From the NCBI GenBank assembly GCA_043777755.1, contig JAYWHK010000338.1:1-39818 (forward strand): 39,818 bases of DNA. The letters run 5' to 3'. The stretch is from CANHEE01 sp043777755 (GTDB taxonomy: Bacteria > Bacteroidota > Bacteroidia > Chitinophagales > Saprospiraceae). Shown piece by piece: positions 32,452 through 39,818 of this stretch (the first letter of the stretch is position 1; every line of letters begins with the position of its first letter). The position numbers and the translations under genes are program-made. Under the pieces are notes generated by a model. That model was not told the origin of the DNA. It worked only from the letters and a program-made list of their open reading frames with translations, and did no database searches.

Positions 32452-32955
32452 TTATTTTGAACGTCGTTTCTTTTTCCATTCTTGGAATTTTGAATCTCTT
32501 TTTATCAAAATATAGCGAACAGAAAGACCAGAGTAAGAATTATAAAAAGCGGGAGTTGTTGCTTTGTTTAAATTGATTTGTGGACGAAAATCAGCTGAAA
32601 AGTTGAATAATCCAGAATTAAACTCCAATCCTGCAATACCTCCAACGCCATAACTCGACGTATTTCCTACAATAATATTTCGAGAAAAACCTTTGTGAAT
32701 ACCTGCGCCTGCGTAAGCATTGAAACGGCGACCAATAAGATTAAAATGTCGTTCAATGTTCAAGACAAGTTTGTTTTCAAGCTCACTTTTTTGGGTAATT
32801 GCTAAAAATTCTAAAACGTAATTGTTGCCAACGTGCTGTTTGGCGGTGATGCCCCATTCGTTACCCAAACGCAAACCTACTGCGGTTTGATAGGTTTGTG
32901 AAAATAGGGTAGAAGCTGCCAAAAGAAAAGCAAAAATCAAAAAATTCAATTTCAT
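32452..32955 (-). CDS. Small secreted beta-barrel-like protein
   Basis: 167 residues with a signal peptide (MKLNFLIFAFLLAASTLFSQ). The mature part has alternating strands: AVGLRLGNEWGITAKQHVG, VLEFLAITQK, LVLNIERHFNLIG, FNAYAGAGIHKGF, GVGGIAGLEFN, LFNFSADFRPQINL, YSGLSVRYILI. A basic tail (KRDSKFQEWKKKRRSK) follows. The GxGxHxG-type AYAGAGIHKG strand and late SVRYIL end suggest a small outer-membrane barrel. I do not recognise a specific family. It starts 13 bp after the stop codon of the EEP-family gene and probably shares its transcript from the promoter at 34065. Confidence 0.72.
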   Translation of the reverse strand: MKLNFLIFAFLLAASTLFSQTYQTAVGLRLGNEWGITAKQHVGNNYVLEFLAITQKSELENKLVLNIERHFNLIGRRFNAYAGAGIHKGFSRNIIVGNTSSYGVGGIAGLEFNSGLFNFSADFRPQINLNKATTPAFYNSYSGLSVRYILIKRDSKFQEWKKKRRSK

Positions 32956-32968
32956 AAATGAGTGTTTT

Positions 32969-34018
32969 TTATATCGGTTTTACAAAAAATAAATACACTG
33001 GAAAGTGGTCGCTGTAACCACCATCGTACCTGTCACCAATGAAAGTACGGTGCGGATAACCTTTGTAAGCACCTGATTTTTGAGTCAAAAAAGGTTCGTT
33101 AAAAATCCTTGTTTTGTAGTAATGATAACCGCCATTTTTTTCATTTAGCGTTCCATAAGAAATCATAATTTGGTCAAAAAGATTCCAAGCATCATCGTAA
33201 GCAAGCGTTCCGATTCCAGCTTTGTAGAATTTCCACATAGGATTGTAAAAATTTCCTTGTAAAACATCTTTTTTGTCGCCACGAGCAGCCATTATCTCTG
33301 CACAACTTTTATTTACAGGGTCATCGTTTAAGTCACCCATAACAAAGATTTTAGCCTCAGGATTGACTTTCATCAAAGAATCAGAAATATTTTTGCAGTA
33401 TTTAGCAGCGTCCATTCTATATTTTTCACTTGCAGCTTGACCGCCACGACGAGAAGGCCAGTGATTGACCAAAACGTGAATGGTGTCATTGTCCAACAAT
33501 CCTTTTACATATAAAATATCACGGGTTGCTCGATAATTTCCACTTTCATTGGTTTGATTCAAGCGGATTGGCTGGCTGTGGATTGGTGTAAAAAACCTTG
33601 GTTGGTAAATCAATGCGACATCAACACCACGAGCATCTGGCGAATCGTAGTGAATGACTTGATAGTTTTTGTCTGCCAATTTGGGCTGACGAACCAAATC
33701 TTCAATAACGGCTTTGTTTTCAACTTCGCCCATACCCATCAATGCCAAACCATCTTTGGTTACTTCTTTGCCCAATTGCGAAATAACGTCTGATAATTTT
33801 CCTAATTTATCTTTATAGACCGCAGATGTATAGTTTTTTTTGCCTTTAGGCAAAAATTCTTCGTCTAAATTTGCTTGGTCTATCGTATCGTATAGGTTTT
33901 CGACATTGTAAAAACCAATACCAACGACTTTGTATTCTACTTTTGCTTTTGTATCTTGCGCTTTTAGTGCAAAAAAACTCAAAAAACTTAGTGCAATTAA
34001 ATAAATTTCTTTTTTCAT
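32969..34018 (-). CDS. Secreted endonuclease/exonuclease/phosphatase (EEP) family hydrolase
   Basis: 349 residues with a signal peptide (ends LKA, then QD). EEP superfamily motifs are in order: GFYNVENLYD near 35-44 (N for metal-site hydrogen bonding), LMGMGEVEN (Glu, metal ligand), RGVDVALIY, VNHWPSRRGG (the catalytic His), VMGDLNDDP (Asp/Asn pair) and YSDHFPVYL (Asp-His dyad). All catalytic residues of the DNase I-like fold are present. The enzyme cuts a phosphodiester or phosphomonoester outside the cytoplasm; DNA, phospholipid or inositol phosphate substrates are all possible. It is the first gene of a two-gene operon with the beta-barrel protein. Confidence 0.87.
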   Translation of the reverse strand: MKKEIYLIALSFLSFFALKAQDTKAKVEYKVVGIGFYNVENLYDTIDQANLDEEFLPKGKKNYTSAVYKDKLGKLSDVISQLGKEVTKDGLALMGMGEVENKAVIEDLVRQPKLADKNYQVIHYDSPDARGVDVALIYQPRFFTPIHSQPIRLNQTNESGNYRATRDILYVKGLLDNDTIHVLVNHWPSRRGGQAASEKYRMDAAKYCKNISDSLMKVNPEAKIFVMGDLNDDPVNKSCAEIMAARGDKKDVLQGNFYNPMWKFYKAGIGTLAYDDAWNLFDQIMISYGTLNEKNGGYHYYKTRIFNEPFLTQKSGAYKGYPHRTFIGDRYDGGYSDHFPVYLFFVKPI

Positions 34019-34064
34019 ATCAAAAATGTTAGATTAATGTTTTGTTTTTTATAAAGTTAAGACG

Positions 34065-34072
34065 CAAAGTTA
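34065..34072 (-). promoter_or_regulatory. Promoter -7 box of the EEP operon
   Basis: TAACTTTG followed by C on the minus strand, 46 bp before the ATG at 34018; matches TAnnTTTG. Confidence 0.6.
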
Positions 34073-34163
34073 CACCAATAATCATTATTTTTTCCTTAAA
34101 AAAAGAAAAGTTATCGTTAATAATTTGCTAAGTACTTTTTTTCATTCTTTTCATAAAAATTAT

Positions 34164-34171
34164 TACCTTTG
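34164..34171 (+). promoter_or_regulatory. Promoter -7 box of the GNAT-rimO operon
   Basis: TACCTTTG followed by C, 33 bp before the ATG at 34204; divergent from the EEP promoter 91 bp away. Confidence 0.65.
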
Positions 34172-34203
34172 CGCTCAATTTATAAAAGTTCAACCTCTAA
34201 TTT

Positions 34204-34647
34204 ATGACTGTTATTCCTATAGATTTTGCAACGCCAGAGTACGATGAAACGGTAGCTTTGCGCTATGAAGTTTTGCGAAAACCGCTTGGTTTAGAATACA
34301 GCGTTGAGCAATTGTCCAAAGAATGGGATGACGTTCATTTGGCTTGTTATAATACTTCTTCTGCCTTGGTTGGTTGTCTGATTTTGACTAAAATTGATGA
34401 TAAAGTATTGAAAATGAGGCAGGTTGCAGTGTGTGCTTCTTGTCAAGGAAAAGGCGTTGGACGAAAAATGGTAGAAGCGAGTGAAGCGTATGCCAGCCTA
34501 AATGGTTTTGAAAAAATAGAACTTAACGCTCGTGCAACTGCTATTCCTTTCTATTTAAGTTTGGACTATCAAAGTGAAGGCGATATTTTTGTAGAAGTTG
34601 GGATAGAACACAAAAAGATGATAAAAATAATTACAATAATTCAGTAA
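34204..34647 (+). CDS. GNAT family N-acetyltransferase
   Basis: 147 residues. The acetyl-CoA site is clear: MRQVAVCASCQGKGVGRKMVEASEAYA contains the Q/R-x-x-G-x-G/A motif (QGKGVGRKM), followed by the ELNARATAIPFYLSLDYQSEG beta-strand-Tyr pattern. It opens with a short ATPEYDETVALRYEVLRKPLG, typical of ElaA/YjcF-like GNATs. The substrate (amino acid, polyamine or protein N-terminus) is not recognisable. It starts an operon with rimO, whose ATG lies 3 bp after this stop codon. Since rimO modifies ribosomal protein S12, a ribosomal-protein acetyltransferase role is possible, but this is speculation from gene order. Confidence 0.85.
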   Translation: MTVIPIDFATPEYDETVALRYEVLRKPLGLEYSVEQLSKEWDDVHLACYNTSSALVGCLILTKIDDKVLKMRQVAVCASCQGKGVGRKMVEASEAYASLNGFEKIELNARATAIPFYLSLDYQSEGDIFVEVGIEHKKMIKIITIIQ

Positions 34648-34650
34648 AAT

Positions 34651-35967
34651 ATGAAGACTAAAACGCTAAAAAAAGATAAATACAACGTTATTACTTTGGG
34701 TTGTTCCAAAAATGTGGTGGATTCCGAAAATTTAATCACTCAACTCAAAGGCAACGAGTTTGATGTCGTACACGATAGCAATGACGATGCCAACGTAATT
34801 ATTGTCAATACTTGCGGATTTATTGACCTTGCAAAGCAAGAGTCTATTGACACGATTTTGCAATATGCAGACTTGAAAAAAGAAGGTGAAATTGATAAAT
34901 TATACGTAACTGGTTGTTTATCACAGCGTTACAAAGACGATTTAGAAGTTGAAATACCTGAGGTTGATGCTTTTTTTGGTACAATGGAGATGCCTGCTTT
35001 ATTGGCAAAACTCAATGCTGATTATAAGCACGAACTCGTCGGTGAGCGTTTTTTGACGACACCACAACATTACGCTTATCTGAAAATTTCGGAAGGCTGC
35101 AATAGGACGTGTTCGTTTTGTGCCATTCCTTTGATGCGTGGAAAACACATTTCAAAACCCATCGAAGATTTGGTCAAAGAGGCAAAAAACCTCGCACGCA
35201 TGGGCGTAAAAGAAATCATGTTGATTGCACAAGAGCTGACTTATTATGGTTTGGACTTGTACAAAGAGCGTGCTTTGGCGCAGCTGTTAGATGCGCTTTG
35301 TGAAGTGGAAGGCATTGAATGGATTCGTTTGCATTATGCTTATCCGAGCAAATTTCCGATAGATATTTTTGACGTAATTGCCAGACAACCAAAGATTTGT
35401 AATTATTTAGACATTCCATTACAGCACGCCAACAACGATATGTTGAAGCGTATGCGCCGTCAAATCACTCGTGAAGAAACGGTTGAATTGATTAATATTG
35501 CCCGTGAAAAAGTACCGAATATTGCTATTCGTACTACTTTTTTGATTGGACATCCTGGCGAAACAGAGGCAGAATTTGAGGATCTTTGTCAATTTGTAGA
35601 AGAGATGCGTTTTGAGCGTGTTGGTGTTTTTCAATATTCACACGAAGAAAGTACCTCTGCGCACGACATGGAAGACGATATTGATGCAGAAACAAAACAA
35701 GACCGTGCGAGCCGTTTGATGGAGATTCAACAAGGTATTTCTTTAGAAAAAAATGAAGAAAAAGTTGGGCAGGTTTTCAAAGTTTTGATTGATAGAAAAG
35801 AAGGTGCTTACTTTGTTGGAAGAACAGAATTTGATTCGCCCGAAGTAGATAACGAAGTATTGATTGAAGCAAAAAAGAATAAAAATTATTGCCGAGTTGG
35901 TGATTTTGCAACGATAAAGGTTATACAAGCAGACGATTATGATTTGTATGGGGAAATTGTGAAGTAA
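34651..35967 (+). CDS. rimO: Ribosomal protein S12 methylthiotransferase
   Basis: 438 residues, the normal length of RimO, a radical-SAM enzyme that adds a methylthio group to Asp89 of ribosomal protein S12. The N-terminal UPF0004 domain carries the three cluster Cys (18, 55, 89 in LGCSKN, NTCGFI and TGCLSQR). The radical-SAM motif CNRTCSFC holds Cys150, Cys154 and Cys157. RIRLHYAYPS-type and DIPLQHANNDMLKRMRR motifs follow, then a C-terminal TRAM domain (VGQVFKVLIDRKEGAYFVGR). The LGCSKN and GKHISKPIEDL pattern separates it from MiaB. Cotranscribed with the GNAT gene. Confidence 0.95.
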   Translation: MKTKTLKKDKYNVITLGCSKNVVDSENLITQLKGNEFDVVHDSNDDANVIIVNTCGFIDLAKQESIDTILQYADLKKEGEIDKLYVTGCLSQRYKDDLEVEIPEVDAFFGTMEMPALLAKLNADYKHELVGERFLTTPQHYAYLKISEGCNRTCSFCAIPLMRGKHISKPIEDLVKEAKNLARMGVKEIMLIAQELTYYGLDLYKERALAQLLDALCEVEGIEWIRLHYAYPSKFPIDIFDVIARQPKICNYLDIPLQHANNDMLKRMRRQITREETVELINIAREKVPNIAIRTTFLIGHPGETEAEFEDLCQFVEEMRFERVGVFQYSHEESTSAHDMEDDIDAETKQDRASRLMEIQQGISLEKNEEKVGQVFKVLIDRKEGAYFVGRTEFDSPEVDNEVLIEAKKNKNYCRVGDFATIKVIQADDYDLYGEIVK

Positions 35968-36029
35968 GGCGTAATACTATGAAATCTATAAAATTTGCTA
36001 TTTATACAACCTAATCAAGGCAAAATTAA

Positions 36030-36037
36030 TAAATTTG
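36030..36037 (+). promoter_or_regulatory. Promoter -7 box of the restriction-modification operon
   Basis: TAAATTTG followed by C matches TAnnTTTG and ends only 4 bp before the ATG at 36042. Transcription would then begin at or next to the start codon, so the mRNA may be leaderless. Confidence 0.5.
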
Positions 36038-36041
36038 CAGA

Positions 36042-36710
36042 ATGAAACAGAATTTGACAATAGAGGATGTTATAATTGAGGCAAAGATATTTTGTATTGC
36101 TCAATCAAAGACACCAAATAAAGAACTTTATGGCGTAACTGACGGCAAAGCCGTTGGAACTCATATCGAACATAAATTCCAACAACATCTTGCCGATAAA
36201 TACGAATTAAAAATCGGTTCTTCTGCAAAAGGTATTGACTTACCATCGGTTGATATTGATATAAAAGTCACATCAATCAAACAACCTCAATCTTCTTGCC
36301 CTTTCAAAGACGCTAAACAGAAGATTTTTGGACTTGGCTATCATTTACTTGTGTTTGTTTATGATAAAGTTGATGACCCTAAGAGCAAAACAGCTAATCT
36401 TAATTTTGTAAGTTGTTCACTGGTTTCAAAAGAAAGAACTGCCGATTATACAACAACATTTAGGCTTCGTGAAATGGTTAAGGACAAAGCTAATATTGAA
36501 GATATTATTGCATATCTAAATGACAAAAATATTCCAGCCGATGAAATCACTTTGCAACAATTGGCAGAACTAATTCTAAAAACACCACCAGAGCAAGGTT
36601 ATTTGACAATTTCTAATGCTTTACAATGGAGGTTACAATATCAAAGAATTGTAACGCTTTCAGAGAATGTAACAGGAATTAATAAAATCATTGATAAAAT
36701 GAAACCTTGA
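36042..36710 (+). CDS. Type II restriction endonuclease (PD-(D/E)XK fold)
   Basis: 222 residues. HIEHKFQQHL with Glu43 precedes a metal-site strand DLPSVDIDIKVTSIK; Asp71/Asp73 and Lys75 fit the PD-(D/E)XK nuclease pattern (here D-I-K). The context settles the role: the next gene is a DNA adenine methyltransferase whose ATG overlaps the endonuclease TGA by one base (TGATG), so the two are translationally coupled and form a compact R-M system with the R gene first. The recognition sequence is unknown. A short-leader or leaderless promoter at 36030 would drive both genes. No controller (C) protein gene is visible. The nuclease assignment rests on residues read by eye. Confidence 0.75.
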   Translation: MKQNLTIEDVIIEAKIFCIAQSKTPNKELYGVTDGKAVGTHIEHKFQQHLADKYELKIGSSAKGIDLPSVDIDIKVTSIKQPQSSCPFKDAKQKIFGLGYHLLVFVYDKVDDPKSKTANLNFVSCSLVSKERTADYTTTFRLREMVKDKANIEDIIAYLNDKNIPADEITLQQLAELILKTPPEQGYLTISNALQWRLQYQRIVTLSENVTGINKIIDKMKP

Positions 36711-38563
36711 TGAAAGTATTTGAAGCAAATATTACTTACCAAGTTTCAGAATTTTTAAACAGCTTTCTGAAAAATATTACATCTTTTGAAACTGCAAATC
36801 AAAAGATGAATGATGCCTTTGGCATCATTCATCTTTTTGATAGCAATGACGAATTAGAGATTTTAAAAGCAACTATTGCTATCTCGAACAACATTGTTTC
36901 AGAGCCTGATAGAGCTGAATATGGCGATTTTCAAACCAATGAAGATTTAGCAAAAAAAGTTACTTCGTTTTTATCAAATAAAGAGGTTAATCCTAAAATT
37001 GTTATTGAACCAACTTGTGGAAAAGGTAATTTTATTGTTGCGTCATTATCTACTTTTTCAAATATTGAGTTTTTATTTGGCATTGAAATCTATAAACCAT
37101 ACATTTGGGAAACGAAGTTTAATATCATAGAATTTTATTTAAAAAATCCACAGGAAAAGAAACCACAAATTTCAATAATTCATTGTGATGTATTTGATTA
37201 TGACTTCAAAAGTTTAGCCAAACAAATACAAACAAAAGTCTTCCCTTTTGGGTCACAAATGACTCCTTTGGAGGAGGATTTAGGTGGGGCTGAATTATTA
37301 ATAATTGGCAATCCGCCTTGGGTTACAAATTCAAAATTAGGAAGTCTTAACTCATCTAATTTGCCAAAGAAATCTAACTTTAAAAATCATAGTGGATTAG
37401 ATGCAATGACGGGTAAAGGCAATTTTGATATTGCAGAATTTATCACGTTGAAAATGATTGACCTTTTTCAAAATATTAAAGGGCATTTACTTTTATTGGT
37501 TAAAAATTCAGTCATTAAAAATATCGTTTCAGACCAAGCAAAAAACAAATATTCTATTTCCGAAATAGAGAAACATTGTATTGATAGCAAAAAGGAATTT
37601 AATGTTTCCGTTGAAGCATCTTTATTTTACTGCAAACTCAAATCAAATACGCAAAATTATTGTACTGAATACAATTTTTACGATTTTATTTCCTCTCCTT
37701 TGGAGAGGATTAAGGAGAGGCTTCAGTTTGGTTGGTTACATGATAAATTTGTTTCAAATATTGACACCTATTTTAATACAAAAAACATAGATGGAGAATG
37801 TCCATTTGTTTGGCGGCAAGGTTTAAAACACGACTGTTCAAGTATAATGGAATTGGACAAGGTGAACGGACATTTCGTAAATGGTTTGAATGAAGAAATA
37901 AAATTAGAAGATGGTTTAGTTTATGGACTATTAAAAAGTTCTGATTTAAAAAATACAGTAATAAATCAAACAAGGAAATACACAATAGTTACTCAAAAGA
38001 AAGTTGGACAAGAAACAAAATATATAAAAAATGAATTTCCAAAGACGTTTCAATATTTGACAGACCATCAAGACAGTTTTAATGCAAGGAAATCAAGTAT
38101 TTACAATAACAAACCAGCATTTTCTATTTTTGGAATTGGCGACTATTCATTTAAACCATTCAAAGTTGCAATTTCGGGACTTTACAAGACTTTTCATTTT
38201 ACTTTAATATTACCACAAAATGAAAAGCCCGTAATGCTTGACGACACTTGTTATTTAATTGGATTTGACAAAATTGAATTTGCAGTTTATTCACTAATAC
38301 TTTTAAATTCTGAAACAGCAGTTAAATTTTTACAATCTGTAACTTTTGCTGATGCAAAAAGAACATTTACAAAAGATGTTTTAATGCGTATTGACTTGTT
38401 AGAATTGGCATCCACAATTGACAAAAAATATTTAGACACAGAAATACAACGACTAAATGAAATGTATAATTTCAGTTTGACACTTTGTTTGTGGAATAAC
38501 TTTATAGAAGAAATGACTCCTCTAAATAATAGACAAATTGAATTATTTACAACGGTTTTCTAA
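36710..38563 (+). CDS. Type II DNA adenine N6-methyltransferase
   Basis: 617 residues from ATG 36710, which overlaps the endonuclease stop codon (TGATG); a TTG one codon earlier is a weaker start. Motif I PTCGKGNF (101-108, SAM binding) and motif IV NPPW (201-204, adenine catalysis) identify a gamma-type amino-methyltransferase; the C-terminal 350 residues should hold the target-recognition domain. Two stretches are unusual: residues about 177-194 (VFPFGSQMTPLEEDLGGA) and about 328-339 (SSPLERIKERLQ) are the translation of dispersed palindromic repeats (37237-37291 and 37690-37725), both read in frame and in the same phase. The gene otherwise reads through normally. It methylates the site cut by the neighbouring endonuclease; the site is unknown. 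Confidence 0.87.
   Translation: MKVFEANITYQVSEFLNSFLKNITSFETANQKMNDAFGIIHLFDSNDELEILKATIAISNNIVSEPDRAEYGDFQTNEDLAKKVTSFLSNKEVNPKIVIEPTCGKGNFIVASLSTFSNIEFLFGIEIYKPYIWETKFNIIEFYLKNPQEKKPQISIIHCDVFDYDFKSLAKQIQTKVFPFGSQMTPLEEDLGGAELLIIGNPPWVTNSKLGSLNSSNLPKKSNFKNHSGLDAMTGKGNFDIAEFITLKMIDLFQNIKGHLLLLVKNSVIKNIVSDQAKNKYSISEIEKHCIDSKKEFNVSVEASLFYCKLKSNTQNYCTEYNFYDFISSPLERIKERLQFGWLHDKFVSNIDTYFNTKNIDGECPFVWRQGLKHDCSSIMELDKVNGHFVNGLNEEIKLEDGLVYGLLKSSDLKNTVINQTRKYTIVTQKKVGQETKYIKNEFPKTFQYLTDHQDSFNARKSSIYNNKPAFSIFGIGDYSFKPFKVAISGLYKTFHFTLILPQNEKPVMLDDTCYLIGFDKIEFAVYSLILLNSETAVKFLQSVTFADAKRTFTKDVLMRIDLLELASTIDKKYLDTEIQRLNEMYNFSLTLCLWNNFIEEMTPLNNRQIELFTTVF
37237..37291 (+). repeat. Palindromic repeat inside the methyltransferase gene, copy A
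   Basis: Two palindromic parts, CTTCCCTTTTGGG and CTCCTTTGGAG, followed by GAGGATTTAGGTGGGGCT, like the tails of copies 1 and 2. It is read as residues about 177-194 of the methyltransferase, six residues before NPPW. Confidence 0.7.
37690..37725 (+). repeat. Palindromic repeat inside the methyltransferase gene, copy B
   Basis: CCTCTCCTTTGGAGAGG followed by ATTAAGGAGAGGCTT, the commonest form of this palindrome in Bacteroidota (from memory). It is translated SPLERIKERLQ, with CCT-TTG-GAG in the same codon phase as in copy A. Confidence 0.75.
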
Positions 38564-38637
38564 AGTTTATTTTTTACACCTGATTTGCAACAATATACTG
38601 CAATACTTGTTTGAATTAAATAAAAAAGTAATTCTGT

Positions 38638-39084
38638 ATGAAAAGTTTTTTCCAAAATTATAAAGATCCACGAGTTCAAGTTGTAATAATTTACTTGTGT
38701 GTATTATTCATTATGTGCGCAGCTTTTGTGCTACAATCTATTTATCCGCAACAAGTTACACCAAAGTTTTACTGGCTAACTTGTACCGCATTTATGCTGT
38801 TTTACAGTGTTTTTAACAGTATTGGAAGTTTGGCGACAGACAATTTGAATGAATACTGGGGTAAATCAATGTATAGTTTTGCAGCCTTGGCTGTTGCTTC
38901 TGGTTTTACCGCTTATTTATTTTCAGGCATTACGATTTTTGAAGCTGGCTCTTATAGTTGGCTTTTCAAAGTAGTATTTTTTGTATATTTAGTTTTTATG
39001 TCTTTGGTGCGCAGTATGAAGATTATTGTAGAATTTGCACAAAGAGAAGAATGGAACTCACCAAAATTCAAGAACAGAAGATGA
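38638..39084 (+). CDS. Small integral membrane protein of unknown function
   Basis: 148 residues with about four membrane segments: VVIIYLCVLFIMCAAFVL (14-32), FYWLTCTAFMLFYSVF (44-59), SFAALAVASGFTAYLF (80-95) and FKVVFFVYLVFMSLV (110-124). Short charged ends (KSFFQNYKDPR, EFAQREEWNSPKFKNRR) suggest both termini are cytoplasmic. I do not recognise the family. Its last four bases (ATGA) overlap the ubiX start, so the two genes are translationally coupled. A supporting role in a membrane quinone or flavin pathway is only suggested by that coupling. Confidence 0.75.
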   Translation: MKSFFQNYKDPRVQVVIIYLCVLFIMCAAFVLQSIYPQQVTPKFYWLTCTAFMLFYSVFNSIGSLATDNLNEYWGKSMYSFAALAVASGFTAYLFSGITIFEAGSYSWLFKVVFFVYLVFMSLVRSMKIIVEFAQREEWNSPKFKNRR

Positions 39085-39638
39085 AAAAAATCGTAGTTGC
39101 CGTTGGTGGTTCGAGTGGTTCTATTTATACAAAAGTTTTGTTTGATAAATTACAATTGCTTGACAATCAGATAGCTAAAGTCGGTGTTGTTATGAGTGAC
39201 AATGCCAAATATAATTGGGAATACGAACTGGAAAATAAAGATTACCAAAATTATAATTTTGATTTTTACCATAAAATGGATTTTATGGCACCTTTTGCTT
39301 CAGGTTCAGCCCGTTACGATACGATGATTGTTTGCCCATGTTCAATGGGATTAATGGCTCGAATCGCAACAGGTATTTCTTCTGATTTGGTGACTCGGGC
39401 AGCTGATGTAATTTTGAAAGAAAGAAGAAAACTTATCTTAATTCCTCGTGACACACCATTCAGTTTAATTCACATCAACAATATGAAACTTCTCACGGAA
39501 GCGGGCGCAATCGTTTGTCCAGCAACACCATCTTTTTATTCTAAGCCAAAAACGTTTGAAGAGTTAGCGGCAACAGTAATTGATAGGGTTTTGGATTTGG
39601 CAGGATTTGAGTTGGAGAGTTATCGCTGGAGTGAGTAA
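39081..39638 (+). CDS. ubiX: Flavin prenyltransferase UbiX
   Basis: 185 residues from ATG 39081; the longer frame upstream (38958) overlaps the membrane gene out of frame and is rejected. UbiX joins a prenyl group to FMN to make the cofactor of UbiD-type decarboxylases. Its motifs are all present: VAVGGSSGSIY (6-16, the FMN phosphate loop), VMSDNAKYNW, FASGSARYDTMIVCPCSMGLMARIATGISSDLVTRAADVILKERRKLILIPRDTPF outlined by VCPCSMG, SDLVTRAADV and PRDTPF, then IVCPATPSFYSKP. No ubiD gene lies in the window. Tyr and Arg substrate residues near the end are consistent with function. Start overlaps the membrane gene by 4 bases. Confidence 0.95.
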   Translation: MKKIVVAVGGSSGSIYTKVLFDKLQLLDNQIAKVGVVMSDNAKYNWEYELENKDYQNYNFDFYHKMDFMAPFASGSARYDTMIVCPCSMGLMARIATGISSDLVTRAADVILKERRKLILIPRDTPFSLIHINNMKLLTEAGAIVCPATPSFYSKPKTFEELAATVIDRVLDLAGFELESYRWSE

Positions 39639-39714
39639 TTTGTGCCGAACAGCATAAGGTTTTAGTGTGCTAAATCCTTCGTAATTTGCCAGTACATAAT
39701 TTCACTCTCCTAAC

Positions 39715-39735
39715 GGACTGAAGTCCAATGTCATT
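39715..39735. repeat. Short palindrome and partial MITE-end-like sequence
   Basis: GGACTGAAGTCC (39715-39726) is a 12-bp near-palindrome immediately followed by CAATGTCATT, the first ten bases of the MITE-like terminal repeat at 32103. The region 39639-39818 otherwise shows no gene. Confidence 0.35.
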
Positions 39736-39818
39736 TCCCTAATTCAAGAAGAAAAGTCTTAAAAAAAAGCGTTATTATTGCTTGAAAAATAAGTTAAATA
39801 ATTTTTTTTCACAATTAT

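Noticed and set aside
37581..37790. Plus-strand ORF of 69 codons inside the methyltransferase
   Set aside because: Out-of-frame translation across the palindromic repeat (LLWRGLRRGF-type), a usual artefact of these repeats.

Overview
The window looks like a low-GC chromosome segment from a member of the Bacteroidota. Several things agree. There are Bacteroidota-type sigma-70 promoters (TAnnTTTG, usually followed by C) in front of many genes. There is a PorP/SprF-family protein beside a giant secreted protein with a type B gliding-motility/T9SS C-terminal domain. Secreted beta-barrels and lipoproteins are numerous, and short palindromic repeats of kinds common in this phylum are scattered between genes. 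I cannot assign a genus; a gliding or T9SS-bearing lineage (Cytophagales, Saprospirales or Chitinophagales-like) is an inference.

Layout. 1-968: a minus-strand toxin-antitoxin-like pair (AbiEii nucleotidyltransferase plus a small DUF6922-like partner). 1102-3786: an unusual membrane protein with four double-YegP (DUF1508) units, Ala/Pro-rich linkers, one membrane segment and an OmpA-like domain. 4416-9614: a PorP/SprF protein followed, after a 7-bp tandem array, by a 1339-residue T9SS cargo with cohesin-like and Ig/PKD-like repeats. 9.6-15.6 kb is an accessory-looking stretch. It holds gene remnants, a RelB/ParE-type module lying between two copies of the 5' end of a DUF2201/VWA gene, a MoxR-type AAA ATPase and an LRR-BRCT-LRR protein, and palindromic repeats sit at nearly every junction.

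15.6-25 kb is mostly housekeeping or envelope on the minus strand: an SLC1-type symporter, an OmpH/Skp lipoprotein, a murB-DUF3298 lipoprotein-FAD oxidoreductase operon, a plus-strand Tat-type amine oxidase, a beta-barrel protein, waaA (Kdo transferase) and a tRNA with anticodon GAC. 25.2-34 kb holds an outer-membrane protein, an orphan antitoxin with the tail of a deleted toxin, an 1864-residue alpha-2-macroglobulin lipoprotein with an intact CxEQ thioester motif, a 293-bp MITE-like inverted-repeat element, and an EEP-family hydrolase/beta-barrel pair. 34.2-39.6 kb holds a GNAT acetyltransferase with rimO, a two-gene restriction-modification system, and a membrane protein overlapping ubiX.

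The points most worth a second look are: (i) two copies of a dispersed palindromic repeat read in frame, in the same phase, inside the DNA methyltransferase; (ii) the TA module flanked by a diverged duplicate of the VWA gene's start, as if an insertion rebuilt the gene it interrupted; (iii) the VWA-MoxR-LRR/BRCT cluster; (iv) the YegP-OmpA transmembrane architecture; and (v) the MITE-like element with 18-bp perfect terminal repeats and a 7-bp putative target duplication. All functional assignments rest on motif recognition by eye; no database search was run.
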